Shown here one piece after another: positions 43,910 to 51,869 of a stretch of DNA of 64,000 bases. Origin of the DNA: Rossellomorea aquimaris TF-12 (GTDB lineage: Bacteria; Bacillota; Bacilli; Bacillales; Bacillaceae_B). Location: contig NZ_LQXM01000023.1 of assembly GCF_001648555.1 (NCBI RefSeq), positions 61,001 through 125,000 on the forward strand, written 5' to 3'. Position numbers and translations under genes: made by a program. Each line of letters begins with the position of its first letter. Position 1 is the stretch's first letter. The notes beneath the pieces were generated by a model. The model saw only the letters and a program-made list of their open reading frames with translations. It made no database searches and was not told the DNA's origin.

Positions 43910-44800
43910 CTAGCTTGTTGCAGGTTTAGTTTTTTTTGAAACATAAAAATACAACGTTACACCAAAAGGCAACGCTAGGAAGGTTAATATTTTATTTGGA
44001 GTTTCATTTAAAAAACTCCAATTACGACACATAAAGCTACTAGAAACATAGTGAATGGCCTGTCTAAATTTAAAGTTTCTACTAGCAAAAGGAAGTTTCA
44101 TTAATTCTTTACGATAGAAAGCAAACCCTTTCGGATTTTTGCGATATTGCTTTAGCATGTTTTTTGAGGATCCATCAGGTAAATACTCTACGAAGCAAAG
44201 GACTTCATTCATAAGAAGCATTTTGTATTCTTTATCCAGCATGTAATACTTATAAGCAAGCCCTACATACTTTTCCTCCTTAAATATTGGGTAGGGATAT
44301 TTTTTGGTCAGCTCTGTACGGTAGACTAACTTTTTATCTCCAGTTACTCCATATTTATTGTAGAGATCAAATAGTGTAGAAGCTCCAATATTATCAGGTA
44401 GTCTTGAACCAATGGTATCTCCTTTAGTATTGGCGTCCAACCCTATGATTCCACTCACTTTAGAACTTCCGTGTTCAGCCCAAAAGGTTAAAATTTTCTC
44501 TATAGCATCTTCAGGCATATAATCATCGGAATCTATACAAACATTAAGCTCTGTATCTATTAATTGATAGGCTGTATTATGAGCTCCATGCATACCTTGA
44601 TTTTCTTGCCAATGATAAATGATGTGGATAGATTCTTCTTTCATCCATTTGGATACAAGTTCCTTGGTATTATCTGTCGACCCATCATCGATGATAAGCC
44701 AGATGAAATTCTTATTTGTCTGCATCTTTAAGCTTTCATAACATTGGTGGAGGCAATATGCTCGATTATAGGTTGGTGTAAATACCGTTAGTTGCTTCAA
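43910..44800 (-). CDS. Glycosyltransferase family 2 (EPS)
   Basis: A 296-residue GT-A enzyme. TVFTPTYNRAYCLHQCYESL opens the protein, WLIIDDGSTDNT binds the nucleotide, and NVCIDSDDYM is the DxD metal site (about residue 90). A hydrophobic C-terminus (TFLALPFGVTLYFYV) may touch the membrane. Its start overlaps the previous gene's stop by 4 nt (ATGA). Confidence 0.87.
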   Translation of the reverse strand: MKQLTVFTPTYNRAYCLHQCYESLKMQTNKNFIWLIIDDGSTDNTKELVSKWMKEESIHIIYHWQENQGMHGAHNTAYQLIDTELNVCIDSDDYMPEDAIEKILTFWAEHGSSKVSGIIGLDANTKGDTIGSRLPDNIGASTLFDLYNKYGVTGDKKLVYRTELTKKYPYPIFKEEKYVGLAYKYYMLDKEYKMLLMNEVLCFVEYLPDGSSKNMLKQYRKNPKGFAFYRKELMKLPFASRNFKFRQAIHYVSSSFMCRNWSFLNETPNKILTFLALPFGVTLYFYVSKKTKPATS

Positions 44801-45912
44801 AGAACATTCCCCCCTAACGTAAGATATGATTTTTCCGTATCCTCTGCTGTTTTTCGAATGTCATAGCCTTTTAGAGCAAGAGTTCCTTCAGATCGTTTTC
44901 TATTTAAAGGAACGGTTCTTTTTTTCAAAATTTGTTTCACCCAAATTCCTTGGTTTTCAATTGGTAAAAAGTGAGCTAACTGACTTTCCATATCTACTTC
45001 CTTCGTAACACGATCAGAGATTAGACATGGTAACCCCGCCCCTTGAGCTTCAATTAGGGTTACTGGGAGGCCTTCGTGGAAAGAAGGAAAAACAAATACA
45101 TCAAACGCCTGTAACAGGGAGGGGATGTCTTCCCTTACTCCTAAAAGCATCACATGTTGTTCTAATTCTAGATTATTAATTTTTTCAGTAATTTCTTTCC
45201 TTAAAGGTCCGTCCCCCACCAAAATTAATTTAGCATTGGGAATGGTTTTCTGTATTTCTGCAAATGTCTCAAGCAAAAACATGTGATTTTTTTGATGACA
45301 GAACCTCCCTACATGCCCCAATACGAATGTTTCATCATTTAGCTGCAATTCAGCTCTAGCTTGATTTCGTATGTAGAAGGAAAACTGAAACTTATCGCAT
45401 TCTATTCCGTTTTTTAATAGGAAGGCTTTATGAGCTTGGTTTCCAAACAGCCATTGGGCGGCAGCCTTTGAGCAGGCAAACATGTGAGTAGCATTCCAAT
45501 TAATATATTGTCCTACTAACCATTTATATGTCTTCGCTCCAATACCACCCTCACTTTGCGTATTATGACTATGCGCAATCCGAACCGAAACACCCGCCTT
45601 TTTAGCAGCCCTTAACACTAGTCCACTCATCCTATCTAGATGAGAATGTACAATTTTGTAAGAGTGTTCTTCAAAGAACCTATCCAACTCCTTCACATAA
45701 CCAAAATGCCCAACCTCCGTAACATAAGGAATCAAATGAATCTTCCCACCCATTTCAAGAATTTCCGAGTCAAACACACCTTCTTTACAGGTTAAGAAAT
45801 CAAATTGAACCTTTGTTCGATCAATGTTTCGATACAGGTTCATGATGAGGGTCTCGGCTCCACCACGGTTCATATTCACTACTACATGGAGAACTCTTAA
45901 CGGACTGCCCAT
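44797..45912 (-). CDS. Glycosyltransferase family 4 (EpsF-like)
   Basis: A 371-residue GT-B enzyme beginning LRVLHVVVNMNRGGAETLIMNLYRNI, as in EpsF. The donor site shows FVLGHVGRFCHQKNHMFLLETF and FVFPSFHEGLPVTLIEAQGAG. It overlaps the upstream GT4 gene by 16 nt and the downstream GT2 by 4 nt. Probable paralogue of the gene at 37541-38695. Confidence 0.88.
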   Translation of the reverse strand: MGSPLRVLHVVVNMNRGGAETLIMNLYRNIDRTKVQFDFLTCKEGVFDSEILEMGGKIHLIPYVTEVGHFGYVKELDRFFEEHSYKIVHSHLDRMSGLVLRAAKKAGVSVRIAHSHNTQSEGGIGAKTYKWLVGQYINWNATHMFACSKAAAQWLFGNQAHKAFLLKNGIECDKFQFSFYIRNQARAELQLNDETFVLGHVGRFCHQKNHMFLLETFAEIQKTIPNAKLILVGDGPLRKEITEKINNLELEQHVMLLGVREDIPSLLQAFDVFVFPSFHEGLPVTLIEAQGAGLPCLISDRVTKEVDMESQLAHFLPIENQGIWVKQILKKRTVPLNRKRSEGTLALKGYDIRKTAEDTEKSYLTLGGNVL

Positions 45913-47048
45913 TGTGCCACCTCCTTCTCTTTCATATTGGATTGATAAATTCGACTTTTTTCATTTAATATTCTTTGGACACTAAATGTATTTACTATCA
46001 TTTCTCTTCCAGTCATTCCTAGCTGACGTCTTATATCTTCTGAAGCAGCAAGGAGTTTAAGCTTGTTAGAAAATCCTTCGATGTTAGTCGGTTTAACAAT
46101 CCATCCATTTTTATGTTCGATCACCAACTCCCGATGTCCCCGATTCACACTCGCCACTACCGGTAGCCCACAAGCCATCGCTTCCAAAATATTCACTGGA
46201 AGTCCTTCACGCAGACTCGAGGCAACGGCCACATCACACATTGGAAGGATTTCTGGAATATCCTTTCGAAACCCAAGAAAATCTATCATGTGAGGGATGT
46301 TTAAGCTTTTTGCTAGTTCATTACATTGATCTTGCAAAGCTCCTTCTCCTGCAAGCAATAGCTTTGCATTTGGAACCTCTTCTTTTATTAGGGCTAAAGC
46401 TTTAATCAACATCTGTTGGTTTTTGTTTTCGTTGAATTCAGCAGCATAAAATAATAAAAAGTCATCTGGTTTGTATCCAAATGACTTCCTGAGTACTGCT
46501 TTATCGTTTTCTGAGATTGGTTGGAAGATTTCTGTATCAACCCCGACACCATGAACGTGTTCAAGGGTAGGGACGTTAAAACGTTGTTTAGCTAAAGTGT
46601 AGTCTTCTTCATTTATCGTAATCAGACAGTCCGTATAATGAGCAAGCTTCTTTTCAATCGGATAATAGAGCATCCAATTTTTTAAAGGTGCTCCCTTACA
46701 AAAATGAAATCCATGTGCAGTATAAATCACTTTTGTTCCTTTTTTTCTTGCTTCACGCGCTGCTAAACGTGCAAGTACTCCGCCCATTGGTGTGTGACAG
46801 TGAATGATATTATATTGATTTTCATTAATGATTCCTTTTAATTCTCGGTATGCTTCCATGTTTTTCATTGAAAGCGGAGATCGCTGTATAGGAATCGTGT
46901 ATTTTCTATCTACAAATGGAAGCTCCATGTTTCCACTTGCTGCAACATGAACCTCCCAGCCTTGTTCCTTAAACCATTTCATGTATGGAAGGTGAAATGC
47001 CTTGAAGTGATAATCTACGGTGGCACAAAAAAGAATTGAATTGGCCAT
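45897..47048 (-). CDS. Glycosyltransferase family 4 (EpsD-like)
   Basis: A 383-residue GT-B enzyme. It has ILFCATVDYHFKAFHLPYMKWFKEQGWEV at the N-terminus (B. subtilis EpsD-like), HCHTPMGGVLARLAAR, and the donor-site region LPMCDVAVASSLREGLPVNILEAMACG. The ATG at 47048 is preferred; a GTG three codons earlier lies in the Shine-Dalgarno. Nine nt... spacing to galU upstream suggests co-translation. Confidence 0.88.
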   Translation of the reverse strand: MANSILFCATVDYHFKAFHLPYMKWFKEQGWEVHVAASGNMELPFVDRKYTIPIQRSPLSMKNMEAYRELKGIINENQYNIIHCHTPMGGVLARLAAREARKKGTKVIYTAHGFHFCKGAPLKNWMLYYPIEKKLAHYTDCLITINEEDYTLAKQRFNVPTLEHVHGVGVDTEIFQPISENDKAVLRKSFGYKPDDFLLFYAAEFNENKNQQMLIKALALIKEEVPNAKLLLAGEGALQDQCNELAKSLNIPHMIDFLGFRKDIPEILPMCDVAVASSLREGLPVNILEAMACGLPVVASVNRGHRELVIEHKNGWIVKPTNIEGFSNKLKLLAASEDIRRQLGMTGREMIVNTFSVQRILNEKSRIYQSNMKEKEVAQWAVR

Positions 47049-47066
47049 CTTCTTCACCTGCTTCGA

Positions 47067-47954
47067 TTATTCTCTTTCCTTCGATAGTTCTCTTTCCATT
47101 ACATTTGAAAGGTAATCTAATAGATTTCCTTTCAGGTCATCTCTTTTTAGAGCAAATTCAATGGTGGTTTGAATAAAGCCCATTTTCTCTCCTACATCGT
47201 AGCGTGTTCCTTCAAAATCATAGGCGTAGACTGCTTCATGTTTGTTCAATTCTGCTATGGCATCTGTGAGCTGAATTTCTCCTCCTGCTCCTGGTGATTG
47301 ATTTTCCAGCACATCAAAGATCCTTGGATTTAAGATATACCGTCCCATAATCGCTAGATTGGAAGGTGCTTCTTCTTTATCCGGTTTCTCCACTAAACTA
47401 TTTACACCAAATAAGCGATCTCCAATTTGATTACCATCAACAATCCCGTAGCGTGATACTTCGTCTTCCTTCACCGTTTGTACTCCTAGAATAGAAGATT
47501 GATATCGATTGTATTGGTTGATCATTTGTTTAAGACAAGGCGTTTCCGCACTGACGATATCATCTCCGAGTAAAACAGCAAATGGTTCATCTCCAATAAA
47601 TTTTCGAGCACACCAGATGGCATGACCTAATCCTTTTGGTTCCTTTTGACGAATATAATGAATGTCTACTAGTTTAGAAGACTTTTGAACTTCCGATAAC
47701 AGTTCGAACTTTCCTTTATCTAATAAATTTTGTTCAAGTTCAAAAGAATGATCGAAGTGGTCCTCGATTGCTCTCTTTCCTTTTCCTGTTACGATGATGA
47801 TATCTTCAATGCCTGACTCAATTGCCTCTTCCACTATGTATTGAATCGTCGGTTTGTCTACAATCGGCAGCATTTCCTTTGGCATGGCTTTTGTCGCTGG
47901 AAGAAATCTTGTTCCCAGTCCAGCAGCAGGAATAATCGCTTTTCTTACTTTCAT
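47067..47954 (-). CDS. galU: UTP-glucose-1-phosphate uridylyltransferase
   Basis: A 295-residue GalU/GtaB-type enzyme making UDP-glucose. Signature elements are [26 protein letters not shown] at the start, then LGDDIVS, the Lys of VEKP and [14 protein letters not shown]. It feeds galE and the EPS transferases. A gtaB-type housekeeping copy is usual in Bacillaceae, so this one may be EPS-dedicated; that copy number cannot be checked here. Confidence 0.92.
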   Translation of the reverse strand: MKVRKAIIPAAGLGTRFLPATKAMPKEMLPIVDKPTIQYIVEEAIESGIEDIIIVTGKGKRAIEDHFDHSFELEQNLLDKGKFELLSEVQKSSKLVDIHYIRQKEPKGLGHAIWCARKFIGDEPFAVLLGDDIVSAETPCLKQMINQYNRYQSSILGVQTVKEDEVSRYGIVDGNQIGDRLFGVNSLVEKPDKEEAPSNLAIMGRYILNPRIFDVLENQSPGAGGEIQLTDAIAELNKHEAVYAYDFEGTRYDVGEKMGFIQTTIEFALKRDDLKGNLLDYLSNVMERELSKERE

Positions 47955-47969
47955 CTATTAACACTCCTA

Positions 47970-49802
47970 TTAGCTTGATATGGACATGACTGGTTTTGGT
48001 TTTAACACTTCTTTCGTATTGGCTAAATTCACTAATGTTTCCCTTAAGGTGCTTCTATCTAAGGAAGTAAAGGTATCAATGATTTCATCAATTTCATCTA
48101 AATAAAGATTCGCCGTCTTGCCGATATAGATGTTAGGGTAGATTTGATCTTCATGAATCTCATCATCCTTTAACAGTTCTTCGTATAGCTTCTCTCCTGG
48201 TCTCATTCCGGTAAATTCTAAACCAATTTCTTCAATGGAATGACCAGATAGCTTAATTAAATTCTTTGCCAAGTCCACAATTTTCACAGGCTCTCCCATG
48301 TCTAAGACAAATATTTCTCCACCCTTTGCCAATGCTCCCGCTTGGATGACTAATCGGGATGCTTCTGGGATTGTCATGAAATACCGAATCATCTCTGGAT
48401 GAGTGACGGTTACGGGTCCACCTTTTTCAATTTGTCTTTTAAATAGAGGAATGACACTCCCTCTGCTTCCTAATACATTTCCAAATCGAACAGCGACAAA
48501 TTTCGTTGAACTGGTTTGATCCATGCTTTGAATGACCATTTCTGACAGTCTCTTCGTTGCGCCCATGACACTGGTTGGATTCACTGCTTTATCCGAGGAA
48601 ATCATGACAAAGGTTTTCACTCTGCTCCAACTGGCAGCATTAGCTATATTTTTTGTTCCTATGAGGTTATTTTTGACGGCTTCTTCTGGATTTCGTTCCA
48701 TCAGTGGAACATGTTTATGAGCCGCTGCATGGTAAACCACATCAGGAGCGTATTCATCCATCACCTGAATCATCTTCTTCTCATCCTGCAAGTCGGCTAT
48801 TTCAGGGGTAATCTCAATGGGTAGGTGACCAAATGCTTCTTTCAGCTCCATTTCGATGGAATAAATGCTGTTTTCTCCATGACCTAGTAAGATTAATTGC
48901 TTCGGTTTAAACTGTATGATTTGTCTTGATATTTCAGAGCCAATAGATCCACCGGCACCTGAAACAAGCACAACTTTATTCGTAACGTATTCTGAAATCG
49001 TACCCATATCAATTTCCACTGTGTCTCTTCCGAGTAAGTCCTCGACTTGAACATCTCTGACTTGGTTGACGGATACTTTACCTGTTACTAAATCTTCAAG
49101 CATTGGAAGTGTTTGTGTTTTGGCTTTGGTTTTTACACACTCTTGTATAATTGGATTCAATTCCTTCTTACTGAGAGAAGGAATTGCGATAATGATTTGT
49201 TCTATATCTAGCTTTGCTACCACCTTTTCAATTCGATCAATACCACCCATAACGGGAATTCCTAATATGTCTAATTTTTGCTTTCTGACATTATCATCAA
49301 TAAAGGCAACAGGAACCAAATCGCCTTCATTATTATTCAGCAACTGCCTGGCTACCATAGTTCCAGCGGCTCCTGCTCCTACAACTAATGTTCGCTTTCG
49401 ATTATCTACCTTTGACATAAAGGAATCACGGTAGATTCTCCATGCAAATCGTGAGCCGCCTATCAATAACATATGAAGCAGCCAAGTCACAGCAAGCAGT
49501 CGAAAGTGGATTTCCTGAAGGGTGACCTCCTGAATAATCAAACCTGTTATTACAGAATAACTAACTACCTTGAAAATAATTAATAATTCCCCGATACTGG
49601 CATATTCCCATGCCTTTTTATAAAGCTTTAGCTTAAGAGAAAAAATCTGATGACTCACTAGCATTGTAATAGAGCTGATAATAACCGGGAGAGTAATGAC
49701 TTGGATGGTGGCACTAATTAGCATTTTGCTGGCAAAAATGGCGGTTAAGACAATAATGGAATCCACTAGTATGAATAGAGATAATCTCTGGCGATAGGTC
49801 AT
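47970..49802 (-). CDS. EpsC-type nucleotide-sugar 4,6-dehydratase, membrane-bound
   Basis: A 610-residue protein of the CapD/PglF/EpsC class. Four N-terminal transmembrane helices (1-125) are followed by a first Rossmann region (VVGAGAAGTMVARQLL, about 140) and the catalytic SDR domain (VSGAGGSIGSEISRQI, about 290). SSDKAVNPTSVMGATKRLSE is the active region, with the Met-for-Tyr change typical of this class. It should dehydrate UDP-GlcNAc to the 4-keto sugar used by the aminotransferase. AAGGAGAGGAG precedes the ATG. Confidence 0.9.
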   Translation of the reverse strand: MTYRQRLSLFILVDSIIVLTAIFASKMLISATIQVITLPVIISSITMLVSHQIFSLKLKLYKKAWEYASIGELLIIFKVVSYSVITGLIIQEVTLQEIHFRLLAVTWLLHMLLIGGSRFAWRIYRDSFMSKVDNRKRTLVVGAGAAGTMVARQLLNNNEGDLVPVAFIDDNVRKQKLDILGIPVMGGIDRIEKVVAKLDIEQIIIAIPSLSKKELNPIIQECVKTKAKTQTLPMLEDLVTGKVSVNQVRDVQVEDLLGRDTVEIDMGTISEYVTNKVVLVSGAGGSIGSEISRQIIQFKPKQLILLGHGENSIYSIEMELKEAFGHLPIEITPEIADLQDEKKMIQVMDEYAPDVVYHAAAHKHVPLMERNPEEAVKNNLIGTKNIANAASWSRVKTFVMISSDKAVNPTSVMGATKRLSEMVIQSMDQTSSTKFVAVRFGNVLGSRGSVIPLFKRQIEKGGPVTVTHPEMIRYFMTIPEASRLVIQAGALAKGGEIFVLDMGEPVKIVDLAKNLIKLSGHSIEEIGLEFTGMRPGEKLYEELLKDDEIHEDQIYPNIYIGKTANLYLDEIDEIIDTFTSLDRSTLRETLVNLANTKEVLKPKPVMSISS

Positions 49803-49818
49803 GTGACGTCTCCTCTCC

Positions 49819-49959
49819 TTATTTCATGATTCTTCTTTTTCTCGGTTGCAATACTCGTATTTTTCTGCGCTTTACATTCACTTGCTCTTCTACTAATTCG
49901 TTTACATCATCTTCCCTCATATATCTCACTTTGGAGTACTCATTTACAGATCGTCTCAA
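49819..49959 (-). CDS. Possible 46-residue basic peptide before epsC
   Basis: A TTG-initiated ORF 10 nt after AAGGAG, ending just before the epsC ribosome binding site. The product would be strongly basic at its end (QPRKRRIMK) with an acidic middle (REDDVNELVEEQ). No known domain. It could be a real small gene or a leader that couples translation to epsC; a shorter ATG start exists at residue 14. Confidence 0.35.
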   Translation of the reverse strand: MRRSVNEYSKVRYMREDDVNELVEEQVNVKRRKIRVLQPRKRRIMK

Positions 49960-49988
49960 TTTTCTCCATCTCCTTATTGAATTTAAAG

Positions 49989-50031
49989 TGTTTATGTAAA
50001 GGTCTTAAATGAACTAAGACGCTTTACATAA
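49989..50031. repeat. Large inverted repeat downstream of the EAR RNA
   Basis: TTTATGTAAAG, TCTT ... AAGA, CTTTACATAAA can form about 15 pairs with a 9-nt loop. There is no T run on the minus strand, so it is unlike a simple terminator. It may be a processing or stability element in the 5' part of the EPS message. Confidence 0.5.
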
Positions 50032-50044
50032 AAACATTAAAAAT

Positions 50045-50165
50045 ATGGGCATCTAACCCACCCTCACACCACACTATCGACGACGAGCGTCTAAGGTCTA
50101 TTTCAACCCACAGCATGACCGAGTGCCTCCATGGATAATGGTAAGGAGACATCACCAAAACGCAC
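50045..50165 (-). ncRNA. EAR (eps-associated, Rfam 'epsC') RNA element
   Basis: A GC-rich, strongly structured stretch lies exactly between the second (kinase) and third (epsC) EPS genes, where the EAR element sits in Bacillales eps operons. It runs on the minus strand from GGTGATGTCTCC through GGAGGCACTCGGTCATGC, TAGACCTTAGACGCTCG, and ends GTGAGGGTGGGTTAGATGCCC. In B. subtilis EAR lets RNA polymerase read through distant terminators in the operon. Identification is by position and remembered consensus; boundaries are approximate. Confidence 0.82.
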
Positions 50166-50170
50166 ATTAA

Positions 50171-50186
50171 ATTCTTAATAACGAAC
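50171..50186. promoter_or_regulatory. SinR-type box inside the EPS operon, before EAR
   Basis: Minus strand GTTCGTTATTAAGAAT, 22 nt after the kinase stop and just before EAR. It differs at a few positions from the promoter operator (51751-51766) but keeps the palindromic ends. Confidence 0.45.
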
Positions 50187-50208
50187 AATTGATTAAAAAA
50201 ATAAAACC

Positions 50209-50865
50209 TTATCCTTCATTCAAAATCGCACCTACAATTTTTGCATGAGCGAGCTCTAACACTTTTTTCGTTTCAATGGCTTTTTCAATCTCTGTCTTTC
50301 CTCGATTCATGATTAGTACGACTCCATCAGATTGGTTAGCAAGTACTCTCGTTTCAGTTGACTTTAGAACAGCTGGAGCGTCTATCAAAACAATATCGTA
50401 GGATTCTGCAATCGACTTCAAAAGGTCTTTCATTCTCTTCGTTTCTAATAGTTCAGCAGGATTAAAGGAAGTGGATCCACTGGTTAACACATCTAATCGA
50501 CTAATTTCTGTTTTATAAATAGCATCTTCTATTGAGGCCTTTCCTGTTAATACATTGGTTAACCCAACGTCATTAGGAATTTTGAAAATAGAATGGATAA
50601 CGGGTTCCCGTAAATTAGCGTCAATGATCAGTATCTTTTCTTTTTGCTGAGTCATGGATACGGCTAAGTTAGCTATGGTCGTTGATTTACCTTCTCCATC
50701 TTTAGGAGAAGTTATCAAGAAAACCTTGTTCTTACTATCGTTTATGAATTTCATATTCGTTCTAATTTCTCGAAATTGTTCAGAAATGAGTGATTCTGGA
50801 TGAGAATACGTAATCAACTGCCGTTTCTTCATTGTGCTTAATTGTTTCTTCCTATTTAAGGCCAA
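50209..50865 (-). CDS. Bacterial tyrosine kinase (EpsB/CapB/PtkA family)
   Basis: A 218-residue BY-kinase, cytosolic partner of the chain-length protein upstream. Walker A is TSPKDGEGKST, Walker A' ILIIDANLREP, and Walker B DIVLIDAPAV. The protein ends at GAILNEG, with no C-terminal tyrosine cluster, which many BY-kinases use for autophosphorylation. The start is uncertain: TTG at 50865 has AAGGGGTG 6 nt upstream, while a GTG nine bases earlier (50874) abuts it. Either overlaps the upstream gene's end. Confidence 0.88.
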   Translation of the reverse strand: MALNRKKQLSTMKKRQLITYSHPESLISEQFREIRTNMKFINDSKNKVFLITSPKDGEGKSTTIANLAVSMTQQKEKILIIDANLREPVIHSIFKIPNDVGLTNVLTGKASIEDAIYKTEISRLDVLTSGSTSFNPAELLETKRMKDLLKSIAESYDIVLIDAPAVLKSTETRVLANQSDGVVLIMNRGKTEIEKAIETKKVLELAHAKIVGAILNEG

Positions 50866-51586
50866 CGGTTTCACCCCTTAACTCTACTTCAGGTTGTGCG
50901 CTTTTCTTCTTTACAAATTTTTTCTTATTCATATTTGATATGTTTCCTAGTACGGTTAGCCCTAAATAATCTTCAATGTCTTGGTTTGTTTTAATCGTAT
51001 GATCTAGTGAATCTAATAAAAAGATTAATCCAATTGATGTGATCAGTCCTAAGACAAACGCAATAATCGTCATTCGGTTCCCTTTTTCATTAATGGGGTA
51101 AGGATTTTCTTTGGCGGGAGATAAAAGCTGTACGTCTTGGAATTCCAAGATTGCTGCAATCTCGCTTTTAAATAGCTTTGAAGTTGAATTGACAATATCT
51201 CTTGCTACGATGGGATCTGTATCAACGGCTGATATTTTGATAACCTGCGACTCATCAATCCTAGCAACAGAGATTTGATTAGCAATCCCTTCAGGTGATC
51301 TGGAAAGATTCAATTCGCTTCTTACCTTTTCCATAATGATCGGATCCTTCACCATAACCATCAGCGTGCTCATGTTCCCAGCCTCGGGTCCAACAATGAT
51401 CCTCCTGGAAGATTCATATAAGTTGGTATGAGTGTATGAACTATAATAAGCTCCTCCAATGGTCGTAATGAGTGTTATCACGACAATCAACCAAATTCGT
51501 TTTTTAATGACATCAAAGTATTCCTTTAAGTTAATTTCTCTCGCGACATTATTGACAATGTAATTGGGTTGGTTGGATCTGCTCAT
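50852..51586 (-). CDS. Chain-length regulator / kinase modulator (EpsA/Wzz family)
   Basis: A 244-residue membrane protein. Two transmembrane helices (about 25-45 and 177-197) flank an external loop, and the first follows EINLKEYFDVIKKRIWLIVVI, the Wzz signature. The second is preceded by the Pro-rich PAKENPYPINEKGNRM. The cytosolic tail should activate the BY-kinase. The ATG at 51586 has GGTGG 5 nt upstream. It is the first gene of the EPS operon. Confidence 0.9.
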   Translation of the reverse strand: MSRSNQPNYIVNNVAREINLKEYFDVIKKRIWLIVVITLITTIGGAYYSSYTHTNLYESSRRIIVGPEAGNMSTLMVMVKDPIIMEKVRSELNLSRSPEGIANQISVARIDESQVIKISAVDTDPIVARDIVNSTSKLFKSEIAAILEFQDVQLLSPAKENPYPINEKGNRMTIIAFVLGLITSIGLIFLLDSLDHTIKTNQDIEDYLGLTVLGNISNMNKKKFVKKKSAQPEVELRGETVGLK

Positions 51587-51637
51587 TGGGACCACCTTTA
51601 CTGATTTTTTGGAGGAAATGCTTGATTTTTAATTAAA

Positions 51638-51653
51638 ATTCTATATAACGAAC
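51638..51653. promoter_or_regulatory. Second SinR-type box in the EPS control region
   Basis: ATTCTATATAACGAAC (minus strand GTTCGTTATATAGAAT), 52 nt before the first EPS gene. A further half-site GTTCTC lies at 51657-51662. Confidence 0.5.
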
Positions 51654-51744
51654 AATGTTCTCAAAAAAAATAATCCGTTTCAAAATTATTTTACTTTCCC
51701 AAGACGAAGTACCTAATTTTTTTCATAAATTCTATTCTTCTCTC

Positions 51745-51773
51745 ATTTTAGTTCTGTATAAAGAACATGTCAA
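51745..51773 (-). promoter_or_regulatory. EPS operon promoter with operator in the spacer
   Basis: Minus strand: TTGACA (51768-51773), a 17-nt spacer, TAAAAT (51745-51750). The spacer is almost wholly the palindrome GTTCTTTATACAGAAC (51751-51766), two SinR-type half-sites facing each other. A protein bound there would cover the promoter. The start point would be near 51738, giving a leader of about 150 nt. Confidence 0.75.
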
Positions 51774-51824
51774 TAGGTTTTTTTGATTTTAGGAAATTAT
51801 TTGAAAATCAACTTAATTACAAAA

Positions 51825-51862
51825 AGCCTCTACCGCTTATGTAGCAGTAGAGGCTTTTTTTA
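51825..51862. terminator. Intrinsic terminator after glmS
   Basis: AGCCTCTAC...GTAGAGGCT, 9-bp stem, with T runs on both strands. It isolates glmS from the EPS promoter. Confidence 0.9.
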
Positions 51863-51869
51863 TATTCTC

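Noticed and set aside
49989..50031. Intrinsic terminator
   Set aside because: Long stem but no T run on the transcribed strand.
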